From Girardinichthys multiradiatus (taxonomy: Eukaryota; Chordata; Actinopteri; Cyprinodontiformes; Goodeidae): 64,000 nucleotides of DNA. A model generated the notes under the pieces. That model was not told the origin of the DNA. It saw only the letters and a program-made list of their open reading frames with translations, and ran no database searches. This document shows, one piece after another, positions 23,701 through 36,146 of this stretch (position 1 is its first letter; every line of letters begins with the position of its first letter). The stretch covers positions 18,808,820 to 18,872,819 of the forward strand of contig NC_061798.1 of NCBI RefSeq assembly GCF_021462225.1, written 5' to 3'. The position numbers and the translations under genes were made by a program.

Positions 23701-25900
23701 GCTCTCAAACAAAAACCCCAAGGTATTTGAAAGAGAAACGGGGCCACAGCATCACAGATGCTCCACTGTACTAACAAGTGTGCACGAGGTGACTCTCCAT
23801 ATATTTATCCTTTTGTTTGGACACACCCACCTGAAGTAGTCATTGCTGAAAGACTCAGTCTTGGTCTCACCTGACCAAAGTGCACAGTTTCAGAGTAAAG
23901 GCCCAGTGGAGTTTGCCTATTTGTTTACATTTGTGACGGTAGGACAGAGAAGCCTCTTTTTGGCATTCCACTGTTGTGAAATTTCTTTTGATTTGTCGTC
24001 CTGCAGGTCATCCAGCTTCAGTCAGGTCTGAAGGCGAGCGCAGAGTTTCAAGGAGGCTTAGCCATTGATATTTCTGGGGGGATGGAGATAAGCCTGTGGT
24101 ACAGAGAGTCAAAGACCAGCGTCAATAACAGGTACCAGTCTAAGATCATAATATTAACAGCTTGCATTATCAAAAAACGTATGTTATGTTGTATGTGTGT
24201 GGGTCCTGGCCAAAGTACCATCACAGAAACGTATGGATTAACTCACCCAAGTCAAAGAACACCTTTATGTACTGTATGACGTAAGGCACTCATAGGTCAA
24301 AGGCCTTGCTGACGTTCAGAAAATTCTAGAGGTAATTTTAGAGGATCCTGTCACTCAGTTGCGAAAGGATTTCTGTTGATGCTGGATTTATCTGAACTTT
24401 AACAGGTCTATAAGTACCGCCTGATTCATCTGTTCCACCAGCTCTCTTGGCATGCTCCAGGATTGTGCCTCACTCCAGGATCCTTTGTCGTGTGCCGGCA
24501 ACATCGGTTGTGTCTGCTTCTCTATTTTAAAATCGCTACAGTTAACGCAGAACGGTAGCTGCTGAAAACGGAGCACATCATCACTTTGGAATCAGGTGGC
24601 TCGGATGATGAAACAGGGCTTAAGAGGAACACACAAGAATTTAAACCTTAAAATGCGGTTCCAGGGCTGGCCTGATTAATGCTAGTTTAATTCAAATTTA
24701 TGTTATACACTGAGTAAAGAACAAGAGCTATTTAAATGTACTAAATGACTGCAATCAGTGCAACTTGTTAGAGGGTCACTTAGACTGGATGCTTTTGTGA
24801 ACTATACCAAGTCACATCTTTGAATCTGACTTTAGGGTTATTGTGTGCATGTGAATGGCAGAGGCAGGTGAATGAACCAGCATAGTTGTACCTCTTCAGT
24901 TCTGATAATAGACTGGATGGCTATCTATAGGGCAAGACCAAACCACACTGGCCTCTTTGTCAAGGCTTGTCCCCCCAGGCAAAGTTAGAGAGGCTGAGGT
25001 TTTTCTGCATCTTGATTTGAGACATGAGGTAAATAAAACAGCCTGGTTAGGTACAACCCTAAGTCCAAAGAAGTTTGGACGTTGTGTAAAACGTAAATAA
25101 AAACAGAATCCAATAATCTGCGAATCCTGTTCAACCTAATATGCACATGAATACACTACAAAGACTAGATATTTTATGTTCAATCTTTATTTTTTTGTGT
25201 GCAAATATTCACTCATTTTGAATTTGATGCTTGCAACATGTTTCAAAAAATCTGGGAAAGGGGCAACAACGGGTGAAAGTTTCAGACAGATGGCTGTACA
25301 GCTGAGCGTCATGTGCGTAGAAATCAAAATGTACGTATGGATTCGATATAGAAATTCTTTCAAGTGAAATTGTTCTTTGATGAAACTCCAACATGCACCG
25401 TTTTTAAGAAAATAGAGAAACTGAGCTTTTTATTGACCTAGTCTGCCCCTTTTTTAGATCTCGCTGACTGCTATCAATTGGTTCTCTTTTCAGAGGAGCC
25501 TTAGTGGTCACTGGCAATGTAACGGTGGACATGGACTTTTTGAGGACAGGTGTGGAGGTCAGCTTTGAAACAGAAGCCTCACTAGACTTCATCACCACAG
25601 TCCAGTTCTCTGAATACCCCTTCCTGGTGTGCATGCAGATGGACAAGGCTGGCTTCCCTGTCAGGTAGCAATCAAACAAACCCCAAAATATGGGACTTGC
25701 TGTTATCTAATGCAAGCTTTAAATTTTATTTTTATATTCTTGCTTCTTTTAGTGATTACTTTGCCAGGTATGACAGTGTATCATCGGGGAAGAGCATCAC
25801 ATCACGAAAGGGTAAAAAGCAGCATGTGCCTGGCTCTGAGTTCCCTCTCCATCAGGAGAACTCCAACATGTGCAAAAGGGTTTTTGAGTCCAGCTGGTAG
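11771..25900 (+). CDS. mttp: Microsomal triglyceride transfer protein large subunit, complete (18 exons, 888 aa)
   Basis: MTTP works in the ER lumen as a heterodimer with protein disulfide isomerase. It transfers triglyceride, cholesteryl ester and phospholipid onto nascent apolipoprotein B. Coding exons: 11771-11831, 13616-13809, 13926-14069, 17485-17592, 17687-17803, 17906-18045, 18235-18385, 19176-19333, 19484-19652, 20852-20959, 21093-21305, 21412-21623, 21749-21846, 22621-22742, 22836-23063, 24007-24131, 25494-25664, 25753-25900. All introns are GT-AG and the phases join to 2667 nt without a stop; human MTTP is 894 aa. The start is the first in-frame ATG and gives a signal peptide ([18 protein letters not shown]). 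A five-Ala run follows it. Residues ~25-600 match the vitellogenin/lipid-transport N-domain, including [17 protein letters not shown] in exon 9. Residues ~610-885 match the lipid-binding C-domain, with [19 protein letters not shown] (exon 14) and [12 protein letters not shown] near the end. The family call is near certain. Confidence 0.97.
12490..13040 (-). mobile_element. Decayed Tc1-like transposon in mttp intron 1
   Basis: A terminal-repeat-like start (CAGTTAAGCCCGAAA) follows a TA at 12488. The stretch 12680-12890, read on the - strand, keeps the transposase C-terminal pattern (WLSQSP, then a His/Asn-rich helix) with many stops. A related fragment lies at 29341-29745. The right boundary is approximate. 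Confidence 0.6.
14070..17484 (+). other. mttp intron 3 (3.4 kb), no gene seen
   Basis: This AT-rich intron has several poly-T runs and no recognisable exon or transposon coding remnant. The only striking structure is the perfect hairpin at 17217-17257, listed separately. Confidence 0.8.
17217..17257. repeat. Perfect 19-bp inverted repeat with 3-nt loop
   Basis: Arms 17217-17235 and 17239-17257 pair at all 19 positions around the loop GAG. The arm contains GGCAGATCTTCTGA. It lies in mttp intron 3, 230 bp before exon 4, and has no transposon ends or target duplication around it. Confidence 0.9.
19790..20795 (-). mobile_element. Decayed Tc1-like transposon in mttp intron 9
   Basis: At 19905-19940 the reverse complement encodes the family's HGGGT-type block (CATGGTGGTGGCACCATTATG on the - strand, with one or two changes). 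Near 20440 is the helix region (CAACAAACCTCTGAGG). The end-repeat block TTCCACTTCACAATTATA lies at ~20684, followed by the usual ACCTCAATAA spacer. The reading frame is destroyed. Confidence 0.7.
21897..22460. mobile_element. Internally deleted Tc1-like copy in mttp intron 13
   Basis: The left end TTGCAAAAGTATTCATAACC (21905) and the right end ending GGATGCTTTTGCAAGTCACT (about 22447) are inverted relative to each other and match the abundant fish Tc1 terminal repeat. The interior is about 560 bp with no usable frame. Confidence 0.75.
23570..23985 (-). mobile_element. Tc1-like remnant in mttp intron 15
   Basis: It starts with a terminal-repeat-like CCATATTTATTGGCGCC. It also holds TCTCACCTGACCAAAGTGCA, the reverse of a transposase coding block common in another fish Tc1 lineage. 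It ends about 20 bp before exon 16. Boundaries are approximate. Confidence 0.5.
24132..25493 (+). other. mttp intron 16 with an unclassified dispersed repeat at about 25055-25290
   Basis: The stretch beginning AGTTTGGACGTTGTGTAAAA and continuing to AAAGGGGCAACAAC resembles a non-autonomous repeat I associate with teleost genomes. I cannot assign its class. The rest of the intron shows nothing recognisable. Confidence 0.4.
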
Positions 25901-27590
25901 AGAGGACATCAGGATGTATTCACTACCAAAGGGTTTACTACATTTAGAGACAGCTGTCACATGCTTACACTGAAAAAGCAGGTCTCGATTTCTCATGCAA
26001 TGAAAGATCATCAAGTGAAAAGAAAGGTGAATGTTTTTAGCAACATATGCCACGTTTACATTCCTTTATATATTTAAGGGGTGCTGGTCATTTTGCCCCT
26101 TCACTGTGTTGTGCTTTTATATTTTTGGCTGTATTGTGTCCAACTGTCTTAATTGGCTGAGAAAACAGTCATCTTGCCACAGAGCGTTCTTTTCTAACCA
26201 TACCTCAGTCGTATCTGCCTTGAGGAAGTTTTCTACCTTTTTTCACAAATAAGGATTTAAAGTAATTTTCGTAATAATTTACTCATAGTTTTCTGTGAGA
26301 AAATGTGCTATGTGACTCCTATAATAATGATGCACCACTTGGAGGATGCTCAAAGTTATTTGGTTTGATCATATTTTCTAAGAGTGGAATGACCCAGACT
26401 GAGATCAGAACCACAATAAATGGAGGAAGTTGTAAAATAAAATGCCCACAAAGTTATACACAATTGAATTATACATGAGATTAGAAAATTTTCAGGATTA
26501 TTTATCTCCATAATTCATCATACATACTATACTAGCATGATAAATAAAACTGCTACGCATTTTTTAAGTACTTTGGTAAGGAATCATTTCTTTACAGAAG
26601 GAGGTTGGCAAAGCATGCCTACAAAATTAGGATATGAATCGTTGAAGGGGTGAAATGACCCAGTTATATTTAAGTCATTTTAATTTGATATTTTTGTCAG
26701 AAATTGGGAACTCTGCGCATTTTGTGTTTTTGGATTTCTTTGAAAACTGTATTTATGATGGGCACATACAATAAAGTATATTTTGTTCTGTAAATATTGG
26801 TGAACCTGGAAAAAACATTTCAAGACCAAAACTACTCTTTTCTGACTGATATTGTATTTTTTAAATAAATTTGCTGATAATAATGAACAGTTTATCATAT
26901 TATGTTGCTGTATCCTAAGCCACACATGTTAAATAACTAATATTAGAGTAATGTTTTTAATTGTATTTGTTGTAATCTAGTTCTTTAAAACTCTGACAAG
27001 ATAAATATTGGTACAATGTTGTTTACTTTGTACTTGCAAGATTTGTTATGTAACTTAAGTACAAAAATGTGAAGCCATCCACTCATTAATTTGGTGTATT
27101 TTTTTCAAAATGTCTATGGCTGAAATTGTTTGAAATCTGACTCTTACTGGTTTCCATGTTTAGGATTCAACTAAATTTGTTATTTGCTGACAATAAAATG
27201 TGCTCATTAAGCATTAACCTTTTCATATTTTGCACTGTGCTTGCTGAATGGAACGTTGTAAACTGGAAGGAAAATGTTGCATGGATGCAAGTTTTCTTTT
27301 CTGTACAGTACCATCATCTGCCTTCAGATGCCATTTATGTGTAATTTGGTCCCAGAAACACATAGGAATGATTTGGATCATTGCATATTTATGTGTAAGG
27401 CCCAGTCAAGTTATAAACTGGCAAAACTTAAAACCGATGCTTGTAGATCAAGGGTCTCCATCTACAGTCCTGGAGAGCTACTATCCTGCAACATTTAGAT
27501 GCTTCTCTTCTCCAGCCTACGAATCAAATGAATCGCTCTTTACCAGGACTCTGCAGAACGTCATGACATGCTAAGGAATAATTTAGTCAT
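25901..27590 (+). other. mttp 3'UTR and downstream flank
   Basis: This is AT-rich sequence without a coding frame. Possible AATAAA poly(A) signals on the + strand are at 26415, 26543 and 27192; the last is followed by T/G-rich sequence. The true cleavage site cannot be chosen from sequence alone. Confidence 0.45.
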
Positions 27591-27990
27591 TCGGAGCAAG
27601 GATGCACCTAAGGTTGTGGGATAGTTGCTCTGCAAGACTGAAGTAGACCCTGTTGTAGATGTTGTCCATCCAAATCTGAGTGAGCTTGAGGAATTTTACA
27701 AAGAAAAAGGGGCTATATTGTCAATGCCAAGATGTGGAAATTTGGCACAGACATAATCCAGGAGACTTGCAGATGTATTTTTAGTAAACAGCGAGTATTA
27801 ATTTTTAGGATCTGAACACAAATGCAAGCCACACTTTTCAGATTTTTCCGCGCTTACTTTCCTTCCACTTTATGTTGGGTAATCAAAACCCAATAAAACA
27901 CATAGAAGTTTATGGCTGTGACATAAAATAGTTATAGGGTTATGATTACTTTTACAAAGAGCAACAATTCCTTAATTTCACAAAGCTTTA
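27591..27990 (+). mobile_element. Tc1-like 3' remnant
   Basis: The CATCCAAATCTGAGTGAGCT helix block near 27668 is followed by the 3' spacer ACAAATGCAAGCCACACTTT (27821) and AAAACCCAATAAAACACATA. It has no intact frame. Confidence 0.65.
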
Positions 27991-29340
27991 ATAAACTGTA
28001 AGCTTCACTTGGTCCAATCATCTGTGTCTGATTAACAGGTTAATATTAAAAACTGGGTTATACTGGTATATAGGCAAGTTAAGTCAACATTTCTCTGACA
28101 CATTTTAATGCAGCCTCAGACACAGCACACTTGTGTTATGTGGGTTAAGTTACATCACATAATGCTGTCTTCCTCAAGTGGCAGCACCTCATCTAAAACT
28201 GGATCAAAAAAGGCTCAGTAAAAGGACACAAACAAAGTAAGCGACATTGTGCTTGCTTTCTTGCAGTCTGAAAACATCTCATAACAGAATCAATTATAGT
28301 TTATTTCTGATCACAGATGGAACTTTGTGTGTCCACTAAACAGTATAAATGAGCCCATAGTTTTTATAAATTTTTACATAAAAGCTATTGAATATTACAA
28401 GCGACACTGTACTCCTACAATCTATCACTAAAAAATTATTTCAGCATGTAAATTTGATCAATTTATCAGACAGATTCTAAATATGTTTAAACACATGTAT
28501 TTTGGTTTCGAGAAAACACATCTCGGACAATTTTAGCAAAGGTCTGCAAAGACAAGATGTACTTTGACGGTTTAAACACGAGACTCCCTCGCTGATACAG
28601 GTAAGGCCATTAATCTTGACTCTTCCCATGTCACAACTGTGACATCAGAGCCCCTGCTGGCATCCAAAAGCAACAACTGGGCCCTAATGTAGATTCTTTA
28701 GAAAGCACAGGGAGCAGCTGGGGGCAAGCGGGTGTCTGCCAGTCGCTGCATCCACAGCAACCAAGTAAACACAGCAGCAAACTGTCAGGTTAAACTTAAG
28801 CACTGCCGGGTGATGTTTCACTGTCACCAGAAAGCTAACCTCGCATGCATGGCACATGCCAAACGTGTTCTTCTGCAGGCATAAATCTACTTGATTGCCT
28901 CTCACCCATGTTATTTGGACGTTATTTGATCTTATTTGAAACATTTGTGCTAGTATGTACTCATGATTATCAGTGGCAGTTCTTGCATATATGGGGCCCT
29001 GGGTGACTTCCACCTTCTGAGCCCCCAAACACCCACCTACACCCTATACATATAAACTTAGTACTTTACTGACAAATATGTCACCATTTAAAGGGAAATA
29101 AACATGATTTCCAATAGCATTAGACTCATTATCAATAATGTTTTTACAACTGAAAAGTAAAGGGCCAAACACATAATTTACTACTATTGTCCTAAGTTTA
29201 CAAGATGAATACATAACAATGTTTTTTATGCAACACGACTACAAGTTTCACATTTTACACAATGTGCTTTAAAGAATCTGCTTTCAGAATAAAGTGTTTA
29301 TCAACACTCACTAAAAAAAACGCATTTAATTTAGGTCATG
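27991..29340. other. Intergenic, nothing recognised
   Basis: A - strand frame at 28684-29028 has no recognisable family features and I treat it as chance. Confidence 0.55.
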
Positions 29341-29745
29341 TACAGTTAAGCCCAAAATAAATACACCAAACAGATTTAGGTTGAAAGTAATCATTTAGGT
29401 ATGTCAACATGTTTCCTCTCACTCTAATGTTTTAGAGGGGCCCAGACAGATTCCCCTCTTGAATCTGATAAAACGTGTGGGGGCAGCTAAAGATTAGGGT
29501 GATGGCAAGGAGGCCTTTCAACCTGAAATGCTTGGAGGTCATCACCAAACATAAATCATCAAAATACCAGTGGAAACATGTAAATAGCTGGTCAGCAATT
29601 ATAAGTTTGCTTGCTGCCATGCTGCCATAAAAATTTCCCCACAGATTATTGTGTAGACATACATTATTTTTAATATGCCAAGTTTTGATGAAATGTAAAT
29701 AACAATAGATAAAAATGTTCTTAAAATAGAGCTGGAACAAGTAAT
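29341..29745 (+). mobile_element. Deleted Tc1-like copy
   Basis: It begins TACAGTTAAGCCCAAAATAA, like the element in mttp intron 1. At 29495-29600 it retains the transposase C-terminal block AGGGTGATGGCAAGGAGGCC in + orientation. Confidence 0.6.
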
Positions 29746-29754
29746 CAGATTATC

Positions 29755-29935
29755 TTAGGGCCCCTCCTATTAAACATCTACACACTGCCCCTAACTCAGA
29801 TTATAATAAACAACAACATAAGTTATCATAACTATGCAGACGACACACAGCTATACATTACGATGTCACCATATGACTATGAACCCATTCAAATGCTTGG
29901 AAAATGCGCTTCAATGACGTTAAATCTTGTTATGT
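29755..29935 (+). mobile_element. L2-clade LINE fragment containing the YADD reverse transcriptase motif
   Basis: The frame reads LGPLL-NIYTLPL and then ISYHNYADDTQLYITMS, the catalytic palm block of an L2-type reverse transcriptase. It is truncated on both sides. Confidence 0.75.
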
Positions 29936-30865
29936 ATAGAGCATTGGCCATAGAGCCAGACCATGCTCTGGAAGTGGGATTTGTTCCGATCAAGTTCAAG
30001 GTTTTGCACTGCCAGCTTGTCAAGAGCTTTTGTTCATCTGGTGCAAGATATGGCCTACTGAAAGAGTTTGTAATGGATTCAATTCTGTAAAAAAATAAAC
30101 ATTTAATGCAGCTGTTTACTCTCCTTAAGTTTTCATCATTGAGAATGCACTAAGTTACCACCCTTACCAACAAGTTGTGTGAAGAAACATGAAATATTAC
30201 CTCATCAGACTTCCTTCAAGGCAACTGCAAAATGAACTAAATTACAGACGTCCATAAAATTATTCACAAGGAAACAAACATGTTTAGTGTTGTGCATTTC
30301 AAGATTTATTGCAAACAAATGTAGATACATCAGCCTACATTACATTCATCCATCACACATCTTCTTTTCAGTGCAATAAATGCAAACATTGCATTCACTT
30401 CCCTCCTTCAAGTAGTCTCTTACTTTTCATCCTGACCTTCCCCTTGTTCACAGGCACAGTTGGCAGTTTCAAAGCACTGATGGTATCAATTCAAAAAGAC
30501 TTGTGCCCTTTATTTTTAAACCTTCTGCACGTATCTCAGACCATTTCACCTTCACCTTAACACATTTCTCTTCTGTCAAACAGAACACTGATAGTGTCAG
30601 TTTGTAGTATTTAATGCCTAAGTTCTATCAGATATCATGACATGGCATGTGAATAATATAGCACATCATCACTGTGTTCATATGTGTACTGTATGTGTTT
30701 CATGTGTCATTTTCCTCTGTGATGACACCCAATTTAAGCCAAATCAAACTCAGTGTAAGTCTCATTTGTGGAGGTAAAGGATGGGAAATGCACCTCAGTT
30801 GGAGTGTTATTCACACACAATGCCATGACACTGAAGTTCACCTTATCAATGTTAGAAAGCATACA

Positions 30866-31612
30866 GACCCTTGCAAACATATTTATCCTAGTTGACATTT
30901 TTATCACATCACAATCTCATCCTTGATTAATGTTTATTGGGATTTTATGGGATACAACAATACATTGTAGTACATAATTGTGAGTTTTGAGGAAAATATA
31001 TAGTTTTCAAAACAATAAAGGGTGGGGGAGAGTGGTCTGATTCAAACAGAACAGCCCCCTTTACTCTGATGTCTCTAAGTTAAATTAAATGCAACTAATT
31101 ACCTGCAGGAGTCACAAAATTAGAAAATACAGTATCGGTAAAACCACAGGAGGTCCTGTTTGCAGTTTGCTAGAAACCAAGTGGGGGACATTGCAAAGGT
31201 GGAACACAGTTATCTGTGTGATACTTTTTGGTGTACATCCAAAATGCTGTGTGGTGGAAAACCAACAAAACCATAAACACATTATCTCCACCATGAAACA
31301 TGGTGGTGGCAGCATCATGGTGTGGGAATGCTTTTCTTTCACAGTGGGGAAGGTTGTCAGAGTTGATGGGAACGTAGATGGAGCTAAAGACAGGTCAGTT
31401 TGGGAAGAAAGCCTATTGGAAGCTGCAAAAGACCTGAGAGTGAATCAAAGGCAGAACATTCTTTATTTGTAAAAATGTTTTAAACATTATGAAGCATTTT
31501 CCTTCCCTTTCACAGATATGCGCTACTTCTTGTTGGTTTATCACATAAAATTTCAAGAAAATATTTTGATGGATGAGGTGTATTTATACTTTTGGAAGGC
31601 ACTGTATAACAT
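30866..31612 (+). mobile_element. Internally deleted Tc1-like copy
   Basis: A left-end-like ACCCTTGCAAACATATTTAT (30867) pairs with a right end near GTATTTATACTTTTGGAAGG (31580). The core keeps CATGGTGGTGGCAGCATCAT at 31299 and a transposase-like stretch to about 31430. Confidence 0.7.
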
Positions 31613-34600
31613 AGCTTGCATCTTTTGGGCTAATATCTCAATTACAAACAATAAAATGAATGACTTAAAACGTCCCAATAGTGCTTTTGTCACCGGAGGT
31701 TACAGTCATTTGGTGCTATTATTTCTGGTGACACTCCAAGTGCAAGTTTTGGAAAAACTAAATTCTACAGATAAGCAAAATGTAATTTACATTTATCTTT
31801 TAATACTCAAATTTTACATTTCAGTAAAATGTATACATGAGCTTAATGTTTCCTAAAAAGTTGAGAGATATATTTTTTTTAGTCATCCAACACTAGACTT
31901 CCAACTTCTCACACGTTGAATAATTGCTCTGTGGTTATTGTCTTATAGACTGTATATTTTTCAAATAAACTCATAAGTCTCAGTACTTTGACTTCCCAAC
32001 AGTTTCACGCTACATTGCGCCTCAAATTGCATCAAGCATCGTACAGTCAATTAGGGTGAAAGCAAACCCTTTAGGAAAGTTAACAAAATATGTTCAAAAC
32101 CTGGACTAATCTTAGTAAAATAAACTCTTGGGGTAAGAGGGGAAATTATATGTATTTTAAATGGAGGTAATTAGACTGACCAGCAGCTCCAAATACCTTT
32201 TAATTTGTGTTTAGTTCTGAAACATTGGCATATCCTGTTATGTTTATACAGATGCTGGTACATGTCAGCACAAAGACAAATGAAGCCCTGCTGTGTATTC
32301 AGTTGGAAACAGGACAGAAATAGGTCAAAATGTATTTACTTTAATATTAAGAAAGACAAAATCTAGTAAAAAAAAAAACATTCATTCTTTTTGGATTGTG
32401 ATTCTAAAATTTGGCACCAAACAGTCTGCTCCGATGTGTTTTCTAGAAACTGGTATTACCGTGTGCGCTAAACGTAAAGACACGCTTCACACATGTACGC
32501 TCTCTGTGATCCTTCTTGCAGGGCAGTAACGCAACTCCTCGTTGTACTCACAGAATGCTCGAATGCCACGCATTGCTCATGGCCACAAACATAGACACGT
32601 TCAGACGCATGCACACCCGCTCCCATTTCATTACACAAAAGTGTAAACTGAACCAAGACAAACAGAGGAAGTTATCCTGTAAATATCTCAGCTGGCTCCA
32701 ACTCATTAGGCCCAACACTACTTATAGTGACCTGAGCACGCTGCTAAATCTGAATTGCAGCTCTGTTTTCATCTGAGGAATATACATAGTGTTAGTCCTC
32801 TCGCCTCACTGGTAAATAAAAGCAATGTGTATAAAAATAAATAAATAAAAATAAGAATAACAAAACACTATATATACATCATGCTGGTGGGCATTAAAAG
32901 CATTTTATAAGTAGCAAGGAACTTTCTTCAGCAGAAACATTGACTGACATAAAAAGGTTACTGTGAGAGTGCTTAGCACACGAAGGAAAACCAAAATAAT
33001 TTGACCTGATTAATATTTACTTGGAGTAAATGAGATTGAAATGTAATGATTTTACATAGGCTATGGACCAGAAACACTATAGCAGAAACCTCAATGTGAT
33101 TTAACATTCAGTAAACACAAATGGCTCTCTTTCCCACTATTAGTGTGAAAAATCTCCAATAGAGTATGTATAGTCTCTTTAAATTAAATACTACACTGTT
33201 TGAAGTAGTTTAGTGGATTTTTGCCTAACAGTAACTGCATGTCCTCATCACCTTCTATTAGGAAACACAAAATTGTTTGCCTTTTTATTGGCTTGCTTCG
33301 AGGACACCACCATCATGACCCCAATAAGTCAACATCTGTGGGATTAGAGTCAAAATGTATGTAAATATTACTTTTTGGGGATTCAGAGTTTATTTTACAC
33401 TTTGGCCTACTGATATTATAATAGCATGCACTAATCCAAACCTTTTTTCCCCTTGCTGGTCCATGTGGCTAACATGTCTTTCTCTGTTTAGCAACGTTTA
33501 CAGTTTTTCCTGGAGGACCTTGAGACATTCCAGTGCAGGACAGGGTATGCAATTACTTCAGAGTATTCTGGGCCCATCCTGTGATATTTTTGTCTACTTG
33601 GATGGGTCAGAAATACCCCCACAGAAATCTAAACAACAGTCTGATAGATGTTGATAGGTCAGAATTATATTTATCTATATATGTTGGCTTGATAGAATAT
33701 CTTACTAATTCCGCATTATGCCATTGTGTTATATAAAAGTTATAATTTTAGCATATACACAATGATATATGTACTAAGCCAACATCACCCTAGAAGAAAG
33801 GTAACCAACTTTAGTCCCAGCCTCTCTCCAACTTGACCAATGTTTGTTTCAATAATATATTTCAGATGATTGGCTTTATCTTTACAGGAGATAAAGTTTC
33901 AAAAGACATTTGTGACATTGAATTGGTGCTTTTATTTACTTATAGTTATCGTTCATTAGCGAGGCCTCAGTTTTAAGAATTATCTTACACCCAAACTAAA
34001 CGTGGTCAAGTTTTTTTTACACCAGAAACATTGTTGTGCTCAGAGGCCAGGGTAGCCAATATTAGCAACACAAGCCAACAACAATTAATTTCTCAGCATT
34101 TACTGTATTTAGTTACTGAGGCCACACAGATTTTACACAGTAGTAAGTGCGTCTGTTTTAAGAAGGTACAAACAATCAATTTTACAAGTAAACTGTCTAA
34201 AACTGCCTCTATCGCTGTAGAAGTGGCAGTCGGTTTGGATTTTGACGTTTTAGTTGGTGAGAAACCATGACAGTGGTGTTTCAGTACTTTTTTCCAACTT
34301 TCCCATTTGTGCCAAGAGCATGGAAAAGAAGGCAATAAAATTATTTTAAGCTTACCAAAAACCTCTAAAAGTGAAGCAGAGATGCAACGCTTGTCCGACT
34401 GCAGTGGGTGATTTCTACTTTCTGGTCATAACTAGAAATGATATTTCTTAAAATCATTAAGTAAATAGAATTTGAAACACAACCTGTACCCTCAAAGAAC
34501 ACTGCTGAACATCTGCAGGACCTTGACAAGTCTGTTATCCCAACACTATATGTCCAATTTTTCAGTCGTTGGCTTTCCATTAGCCCATTTTACCTGTTAT

Positions 34601-35640
34601 AGACTAGTGTCAAGAATTTGCCCCAAACCACCATACAACTATGGGATACCACTAATGGCTGTTGATGCACTTTCTAAACATACCAAGGATCACATTGGAA
34701 GCACATTACAGCAATCTATTGGTTGGAGTTATAACCAATAATGCACAATTTTGCTAATTTGCATGCTAAATACAGTACCTAAACATATATGCTTCATTTG
34801 TGCTATGTTCAAATGAACAATCTCCACTTAATTTAGAATCTGCTTGACAAGGAAAACACAAATAAATTTTTTAGATAACTGTAAGCAAATTATAGCAAGA
34901 AGGTATTAACAAATGATCACTCAAGGATTTAAGCAAGATCAAACAGCTGGTTTAAAATTTCACATCCCACAATCTCAAGGTGGGAGGCAACCTTAAAAAC
35001 TGGCATGGCAGCTTGTTCAACAAAAATACAAAGTGTTGTTTTTTACTGCTTATGTCAACATGCACTGCCCCCTACTCATCTAGAACACAGAGAAATATAT
35101 ATATTTATGTAGTAAGACAATAAGCATGGCCTTTAACTTCTAGGAGATCTATACAAACCCTGACAGTTTTCACCAAAAAAAATTTTTTTTTAATTCCTCA
35201 CCAACCCTGTTCCTCTGTTGACCTTCTATAACTGATTTTTCTGCCCAGGAACAGCAGAATGTAACAAATAACCATTTCCAATTTGCCACAATTCAATTTA
35301 TCTTTCTAGTTGTATGTTTGGCTAATGTGATGAGGACACAAGATATTAAACAAACATGTCTCCAAATTAAATTATTTTAAGTTTTACCTTTTTGATACCT
35401 CTATTAAAATCGATGACATTGTGGCCTAGATTGTTAATAATAGCAGATCTAGTATATACTGTCATCAAGCAAACTCAGTCAGGTGACACGAGACCATGAC
35501 CCTCTAGAAAGACACATAATAATTTTAATGATACTACTTTTGATTTCTTATGCACATAAATTTTATTCTTATGAGCATATTTTGTCTTTTCAAATAAAAC
35601 ACAGTCTCACTTTAAATACATACTACTATCAACGTATTAA
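31613..35640. other. Intergenic, nothing recognised
   Basis: About 4 kb of AT-rich sequence. Open frames up to 99 codons (for example 33355-33654) have no recognisable domain and no flanking splice-site pattern that convinced me. Confidence 0.5.
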
Positions 35641-35649
35641 TATAACAGA

Positions 35650-35935
35650 TTGACCGTAAATAACACTTTATTGCGATAGAACTGTCTTGTTTCAATTTGA
35701 ATAGACTGCAGGGCACACATGACATTTAAACACAGATCAATCTACACAGCACCTGAATGGAAAGCATCTCTACAATTCATAACTATAAAGTGCTACAATG
35801 CATACAGAAAACAAGAACAAACAGCAGAACAGAGAGACGGGTGAAGGGTTGATGGTGGAAGTTGTCCAGAGAGTGGGTCACAGGGATGAAAACTCCACTT
35901 ACAGTGAATAAAGGTGGGTTCCTCAACACAGCTTT
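35650..35935 (-). other. Possible terminal exon of a minus-strand transcript
   Basis: On the - strand a pyrimidine-rich acceptor (TTCTTTCATTTCCAG) ends at 35936. An AATAAA signal lies at 35672-35667, 264 bp downstream. A donor-like GTAAGT at 35102+800 (35902-35897) would alternatively make a 33-nt internal exon. The nearest upstream minus-strand gene is c4orf54. This is only a signal-level prediction. Confidence 0.22.
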
Positions 35936-36035
35936 CTGGAAATGAAAGAATTTAAACATTTGTAAACAAATCGGACAATTTTATTAGCTAAGATGTAAAA
36001 ACATGTTTTTTACTGATTTTATTTATAATTCAATT

Positions 36036-36146
36036 CAATTCAATTCAAAGATACTTTATTGATCCCCGAGGGGAAATTAGAATTCCAGTACAACCCATTC
36101 AGGGGACGGGTCACCGAGACTTTGCTGCCCACTCACAGGCGCTGCC
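36036..36146 (-). mobile_element. LINE 3' tail (Rex1-like)
   Basis: (ATTCA)n followed by GATACTTTATTGATCCCCGA, the common 3' end of a fish non-LTR element in antisense. A sense-strand tail of similar type lies at 40547-40612. Confidence 0.55.

Noticed and set aside
28684..29028. 114-codon - strand frame as a hypothetical gene
   Set aside because: No domain, no splice-site support and no repeat identity; chance is the simplest explanation.
31089..31472. 127-codon frame as a host gene
   Set aside because: It contains the CATGGTGGTGGCAGCATCAT transposase block and lies between Tc1 ends, so it is transposon debris.
33355..34741. Cluster of 60-100 codon frames on the + strand
   Set aside because: No consistent exon borders, codon bias or motifs; frames overlap in several phases as expected in random AT-rich DNA.
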